From Siphonodentalium dalli (lineage: Eukaryota; Mollusca; Scaphopoda; Gadilida; Siphonodentaliidae), in assembly GCA_032622095.1 (NCBI GenBank), contig CP136061.1, forward strand, positions 190,098,369 through 190,162,368: 64,000 bases of DNA, in the 5' to 3' direction. The notes under the pieces were generated by a model. The model saw only the letters and a program-made list of their open reading frames with translations, did not search any database and was not told the DNA's origin. Shown in pieces: positions 58,174 through 64,000 of the stretch. The translations under genes and the position numbers were made by a program. Position 1 is the first letter of the stretch. The number at the start of each line of letters is the position of its first letter.

Positions 58174-60119
58174 TAAAAGCAACAAGCATAAACATTGCCA
58201 TATTTTCGTATATATGTGCTCTATATATTATAACGCATGTGCATGCATATATATATATAGTATGTATCTGATTATGTAATTCAAAACATCTGTAATATCA
58301 TTATATGATGACCAGAATAAATAAATTGATTGATTGATTGATTGGGAAACAATACTGATGTTGAAATTTCGAACTCTGTGACTGTTTAAGATGTATTTGT
58401 TGTTGTAAACTGTTGATCAGTTTGGGGTGCTTATTAATTCCAATCTTATTGGGCTCTGCATGGACTGACGTATAATAGACGAAGGATTATGTTGATACAA
58501 TATAACATGAATTTCGGAAGTTTGCTAAATTTACCCTTATATATATACATATATTGTTGATGGTTAACAACTTAACATACAACCTATTGGGTGAAACATT
58601 AATAAAAATAACTTGCTGCTTTTTGTGTATGAAACGTTCGACATTCCATTGACTGCTCCTTATTTTATTATGTGATATATTATTTCTTACAGCCGCCGAA
58701 CTTATCAGTGGTGACTTTGCGCGATCCGCCGAACTTGATGCTAGCTACGTATCTGTTACTGGAAGCTCCCCTGGCACAACCAACCTACCACACATCAAAC
58801 ATTCACTAGACAGTCACAACAACAACTCACCGACATTCGATCCTAGCACTGACATCGTAACGTTTACCAACCAGCAAACCGGCAGCCCCAGTCAAAATGA
58901 CATACCAACGCCTGTCTCCCCGTCAGCAACACACAAGAAGAAAACCAACAACAAGCAGAAGAGATTCCGAACCAACTACTCTCCCGAACAACTAGACAAA
59001 CTATGTGATGCTTTTACGAGCAACTCCTACCCAGATTCCGAAATGCTAGCGAAATTAAGCGGCGAACTTGAAATTCCTGAAAAAAATATAAAGGTAAGAT
59101 GCGGTTTAAAATACCGGGTGGCAAACTAAATATACATGTATACATACTAAGGCGAAACTCATGATTGTAAAATAAAGTTAGTGTATATATCTTACAAGAA
59201 ATAGATACCGCGGTATGAAATAATAGATATATGAATCGAGGACACCAGTTCGGAAAAAAACTTCCATAGCTCAATTAATATTGATTAAATTTTTCTCATA
59301 TAATAATACTAGATCGGTGTTACTATGTACAATGAAGGAACCAAAGCCAAAGCCCGTGTGAGAACTAGCTATATTACTAATAAGAATACGAAATATAGGG
59401 TGTACAGATCCCCACGCGTGTGATGGAAAATTATTAATTTTTTTAAATATTTCCGTATATGGTCGCTACTCTCATTAATTATATTGATGTATTTCATTTC
59501 ATATATTTTGAAATTGGCTTTCTTTTTTTTCCAGATATGGTTCCAGAACAAAAGAGCGAGAAAAAGAACCAGGCAGGTCACGGACGTAGATCCGACGCCG
59601 TCGACACAAGCAATGGTACTACCACTCGCCATGCCGCATATGATGCCACCGTTCCACCAGTACGTACCGACTTACCAGCAGATTTCACCACCGCCTACCA
59701 CTTCACCACACTGGTACTCGAGTGGAGCTTCTCCAGCATTGAAATCAAGTTCGTCGTCAGAAACCACAGAAGAACAGCCGATAATACATCCGAAAACCAA
59801 CGATCAGACCACATCACACCAGGATGAGCCATCGAAGTTCGACCGTCAGCCCGGTGTGCCGATCCAATTCCATCAAACTCAGACGTCAGAACACAATCCA
59901 TACAAGGAATCCCCTCCGGCGAACCTATATCCGGTGTCCTACAACCATTACGTGCCAGCAAACATTTCACCGCCCAACAGTCGACCAGGGCTCACACACA
60001 GCTATAACCATGTTGGATACCAACAACCCTCTACCACCGCCTCGACGTCATCGCAACAGCAATTGGTTAACCAGTTTAATCTGCCGTACATCCATATGCA
60101 TGGGTGTCCGTCTTACTGA
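53625..60119 (+). CDS. PRD-like homeobox protein, plus-strand gene copy 2 (378 aa)
   Basis: Four coding exons: 53625-53693, 57276-57357, 58693-59093 and 59535-60119. Exon 1, with the eh1-like FSISSLF, and the homeobox exon look identical to copy 1. Exon 2 differs at three bases, all changing amino acids: DDSIDVNSISLGNVSLT here, DDYTDVNSISLGNVSLP in copy 1. The last exon has CAA (Gln) where copy 1 has a stop, so the protein continues QLVNQFNLPYIHMHGCPSY and ends at 60119. This is probably the ancestral C-terminus. A poly(A) signal AATAAA lies at 60252-60257. Same predicted role as copy 1. It is the intact member of the plus pair and the better reference model. Confidence 0.85.
54445..55210 (+). 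pseudogene. LINE-E 3' fragment in intron 1, copy 2
   Basis: Counterpart of 33112-33877, with the same internal stop (near 54680) and the same 140-bp deletion, so both predate the segmental duplication. The finger reads CKLCDKDAPGNELHTLLNC. Confidence 0.8.
55310..56870. repeat. LINE-E 3' flank block, copy 3
   Basis: Counterpart of 34007-35524, including the minisatellite at about 56085-56305 and the GACCTTGA repeats. Confidence 0.7.
57709..58346 (+). pseudogene. LINE C-terminal fragment in intron 2, copy 2
   Basis: Counterpart of 36373-37010. The frame ends at 58176 after one extra ATT repeat. The tail ATTGATTGATTG is at about 58327-58343. Confidence 0.75.
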
Positions 60120-60903
60120 GAGTTGTTCTATTTTTGTCAAAAGTTCTTCGACACGAAATATATGTCGCTGGAATTAAGTACATTTTTTCAAGGACTGCAA
60201 AAGAGTATATGTTTTTGTTATGTACATATTTGTTAAGTTTATATGTCTGCTAATAAATATTTACCATGTTCAATTTATAAAGAATAGTGTGTTTAAAACA
60301 TTCCCTATTAGTTTAAACATATTTTATTAGCAAACGTAGCTAACTGGATTGGGGCACAAGTTATTGCTAACTTATTGACGCCCCTTTCCAACAAACAATT
60401 GACAATTAACCAAAAGAGTTATGCTTCCTGCCTGCAATACATATAATACAAAGGTATACAAACAACACTTGTATGATTAAAATACAAGAACAAGTATAAA
60501 ACTGCACATGACCTCATTTGAAAGAGAGAGAGAGAGAGAGGGGGGAGTGAGAGAGAGAGTGAGAGAGAGTGAGAGAGATATATATATATACATGTATATC
60601 TAACATGTACAGTATATACCGCATACTTTAGTAGACTACGTTATTTAATACATCAAACATTGTATCAGATTTAAAAAGTAATTCTTTGTAAAATAATTCA
60701 TGGACGATCCGATTCGAAGCTGGTTTACAACGATTTCATATGATAACAAAGCAATGGTAATTTCGGGCTAACATTTACTCGTCAACGTGGCCGCCGGACA
60801 TTTTTTTCGAGCTCTCGACGACTAAAATTTAAAATCTAATTACATCCTTAAAATATATGCTAATATTTCTCAAACACTGGTTTGTACGTGGACATCACTA
60901 TCT
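60120..60903. other. 3' UTR and spacer, copy 2, with shorter GA repeat
   Basis: Poly(A) signal at 60252-60257. The GA microsatellite (about 60523-60580) is about 15 bp shorter than in copy 1. Nothing else is recognised. Confidence 0.6.
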
Positions 60904-62666
60904 ATGGAGCATAATACTGCGAAGATTGTGAATATGGATAGCGAAAATGACAGAGAAAAACGCAAAGCAAGTTTGGAGTTGACACCGCCACCATCTAAGG
61001 AGCAAATTTTGGACAATTCGCCAGCTGCAGATATTGGTGAGACCGTTAACATTTTATCTAGTTCCCGAATGATCCTGAACTCCCAGACGATGATACATGG
61101 AGAAACCCCAGTGGCTACTCGTTTCTTCCAAGACAGATTTGTTGTCAATAGCCCATCAATTAGTACTACCGCGAACACGAACAGTAACTCCATTCCAGTC
61201 ACAACATCAACATATGTCCAGCCTATTTTCGAACAATACGAAACATCTAGTGTTGAAACTGTGAACAGAAGCAATAGGATATTTGAAATGTTATCTCACA
61301 TGAATAACAAACTGGACACTCTCGATAGTGTAAACTTTGAGGTCAAAAATGCAATGTCAGTTCGCGGCTGCACTCAGTAGAAAACCACGTAGGATCAATC
61401 GGCGCAGAACTCAATAATATCCGATGTGCGGTTGATCGAAATGCACAGGGAGTACAAAGCGGTGTTATGAAACAAAATGACATTGGACAGATGGTAAATT
61501 TTATGTCAAAACGTATACATTCTCTGATCGATGAGGTTCAAACACTAAATGTGAATCAAATGAAAACAAATGAGCGCATAATAGACCTGGAAACACGTAG
61601 TATGAAATACAATTTAATCTTCAGTGGCATAGCCGAAACTGAAAACACTGATAACAAAACCACTGAGGATGTTCTGCGTGAATTTTTGGAGGATACTTTG
61701 GACATAACAAATATAGAATTTGGAAACGTTCACAGACTAGGCAGTGCACATAACTCACGCGGTAGAAGTAGGCAGCTGATCGCTCGATTTATGAAACATA
61801 AGCAAAAAGAACTTGTTAAAAAAGCGATCAGGGACTATCCAAGACCAAATGACTATCGCGTGTATGAACAATTCCCGAAGGAAATTCAGGAGTACAGAAA
61901 ACAGGTCCTGCTACCCCTGACTAAAAGCGCACGCCAAAGTGGTGATTTGGCACGTGTCTCCGGTGACAAAATTATAGTGAACAATCATCTTGTTTATCCA
62001 GATGAACCACCGTTATATCGCTGGTACCCTGAAAGGCAAATAGATGCTGTCCCCAAATTACCAGTGAATATGTTCAGAGCAGCGCCTCCATCTTCCACTG
62101 CGGCTGTGCCGTCTTCGGTACCGTTTGTCCCAATGGTGGGGGCTACTGGTGGACCACCAATGTATTCAGCTAGTGTACCCATCAGGGGGGCGGGCGGGAT
62201 CGTGGATGGTGGTTTCCGGTGCCGGGGAATGGGGGGTGCACAAAGGCCACCTATGTTTACAAATGTGAATGCATCGTACTCTAACCCGGGTGCTTGGGTG
62301 GGATACGCTCCAAACAATGCCATGGAAACACAAATGATGGGTGGGGTGTCACCACTTGTGCCTGCCGCGATAGATGTAGGTTCGGAGGCCCCGGTGGTGC
62401 CTACCCCATCTATCGTTTCGGGTGATGGTATGCATAACTATGGAACGCGGTGTGCAACGCCACTACCTGTATCATCTTGTCCCAGTGTAACATGTGCGGG
62501 CGGTGCGTGTTCCACTGGGCCTATGGGTTATTCTATTAGTAGTCAGATGGTTACTGTTACTGCACAGAGTGGATTAGAAACCCTAAATGGTATACCGTGT
62601 ATGACAGGGGCATCTGTTTTTGCAGATGAAAATGTCGAACCAGTTAATTCAGTCACCACCTGCTAG
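60904..62666 (+). pseudogene. LINE-E ORF1, copy 2, same frameshift
   Basis: Same two frames as copy 1 (60904-61380 and 61467-62666, the latter open from about 61370). A handful of residues differ (NKK to NNK, PLAKS to PLTKS, PASID to PAAID, SVPCAG to SVTCAG). Confidence 0.75.
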
Positions 62667-62696
62667 GGGTGTGGGGACGAGAGGCCTTCCTCAAAT

Positions 62697-64000
62697 ATGA
62701 AAATCTGTTCACTAAATGTCGGTGGTATTTTGAGTCGTCTTGACGACCAGGAAATTCGTAAACGTTATGTCCAATAACGATATTATTTGTCTTCAAGAAA
62801 CCAAAACCGACGATCTAGACACAATTGATATTACAGGTTTCAAAGTCCTAATATTTCAAAATAGACAAACTGTGTCAAGATATAGGTCTGGGGGTCTATG
62901 TGTGCTCGTGCGAGAAAATATGACAAATTATGTTGAAGTATTGAAGCTCCGAAATGATTTTATTATCTGGTTTAAAATTAAAACCCCATGTGGCCTAACC
63001 TTTGTCGGAAATGTATACATACCACCAGAGGGATCAAAATACGCGTCAAAAAACTGCTTCGGTGAAATTATGGGCTCTATTGCAATAATAAAGGGACATG
63101 GTTGTAACATCTTACTTCTCGGGGATTTCAACGCACGAACTGCCAAGCTTCGTGACTTCTCTCCGGGAGACATAAATGATGACACTGTTTTGGATGTTTC
63201 AGATATACCACCGCGTGCATCTCTAGATAGACGAACGAACAATTTTGGCTATAAATTAATTGATCTATGTAGACAAGCCGAGATTTTGATTGCTAATGGC
63301 AGATTAGGCTTCGACAAAGGGATTGGTCGTCTGACATGCAAGAATGCTAGCATAGTTGATTATCTGCTATTTAATTACACAATGATGACACATATTGTAA
63401 ATTTTCAAGTGAGATACCAAAATATGCTAACCAGTGATGTCCACTGTGCTCTGTATTTTGAACTCTTAATGGGAGATGGGCCAAAAAACTATCATCATAT
63501 AAATCTAGAGAACAATATAAATGTTCCCAACGTATCTCATAGCATGTCTACAAATCGTGTATTTCCCATCAATAGCTGGAGCAGTGACAAGGAAATACAC
63601 TTTGTACAAAACATAGATGAATCGCGCGTAACTCAGTTTGCCGAACACCTTGAGACACTGAAAGTCAAGGCTACTATAACTGAGAACGATATAACAGATG
63701 CCAATTGCAACCTGAAACAAATTTATCGAAATGCCGCAATTTCCGCGTTGGGTACCCGGCCAAGGAAACAAATCAAACCGAAGAACAAATCGAATACGAA
63801 ACCGTGGTTCTCGAAAGATTGTAATAATATCAGAAAACAATATCGCAACACACTGAAACGTTATCAGCGTAGCCGCACAGAAGCGAACAGAATAGATCTG
63901 ACCAACATACGAAATGCATATAAAAATAAAATGAAAAGGTGCAGAGCAAACTATAATATGACATTGCAAGACAATATTTTAAATTTGAAACGCACGAACG
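62697..64000 (+). pseudogene. LINE-E ORF2, copy 2, cut by window end
   Basis: The endonuclease has the same early frameshift near 62763 as copy 1. At 63750 the extra bases keep the frame open from the endonuclease into the linker (SALGTRPRKQIKPKNKSNTK), where copy 1 is broken. The RT domain lies beyond the window. Confidence 0.8.

Larger units (their letters stand above)
51395..64000. repeat. Segmental duplication, copy 2 (partner 30068-42680)
   Basis: See copy 1. This copy is cut by the right edge of the window inside LINE-E ORF2. Confidence 0.9.

Noticed and set aside
1-64000. CRISPR arrays, bacterial operons, rRNA or tRNA genes
   Set aside because: No regularly spaced identical repeats with unique spacers and no operon-like gene order are seen. 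The only tRNA-like sequence is the SINE head at 5478-5549, which lacks a complete tRNA fold.

Overview
The window is nuclear DNA from an animal. It has GT-AG introns, homeobox genes split inside the homeodomain, several families of endonuclease-bearing non-LTR retrotransposons (LINEs), a tRNA-derived SINE with an ATTG-repeat tail, MITEs, and AT-rich intergenic DNA. The LINE types, the tail repeat and the divergent homeodomains fit a marine spiralian such as a mollusc or a relative. That placement is inference, and no marker in the window settles it.

Host genes. The core is a small cluster of fast-evolving homeobox genes in two divergent (head-to-head) pairs. Each pair has a minus-strand gene and a plus-strand gene separated by about 2.2 kb. 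Pair 1 is a broken minus gene (exons between 30136 and 23243, with two extra copies of its last exon at 16.0 and 10.6 kb) and a plus gene at 32299-38723. Pair 2 is an intact-looking minus gene (51463-49290, 246 aa) and a plus gene at 53625-60119 (378 aa). Both gene types have four coding exons and identical phases. Exon 1 is exactly 69 nt and encodes an engrailed-homology-1-like (eh1, Groucho-binding) motif. The intron inside the homeobox lies between homeodomain residues 46 and 47, the PRD-class position. The two types are therefore old paralogues placed back to back. The pair was later duplicated in tandem about 21.3 kb apart. From roughly 30.07/51.39 kb rightward the two copies are nearly identical, while the minus genes to the left are clearly more diverged.

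Layout. 1-4.62 kb: LINE-D (ORF1 plus a frameshifted EN-RT ORF2). 4.6-10 kb: gene-poor DNA with a SINE, palindromic repeats, a LINE-A tail split by a MITE, and a tandem repeat. 10.24-24.4 kb: a tandem array of about 5.4-kb units, each holding a homeobox terminal exon, a 5'-truncated LINE-A and a LINE-B; unit B also carries a 1.8-kb composite transposon. 25.26-28.89 kb: LINE-C inserted in the homeobox exon of the first minus gene. 30-39 kb: divergent promoter region and plus gene 1, with LINE fragments in its introns. 39.6-44.8 kb: LINE-E. 44.8-48.8 kb: tandem repeats. 49.3-64 kb: second copy of gene pair and LINE-E, cut by the window edge.

The homeobox proteins are probably sequence-specific nuclear regulators, likely repressors because of the eh1-like motif. 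The LINEs appear mostly dead: frameshifted, 5'-truncated or nested. LINE-C still has one uninterrupted EN-RT frame. A 21-kb near-identical repeat could also be two alleles left uncollapsed in an assembly, and this should be kept in mind for every statement about copy number.
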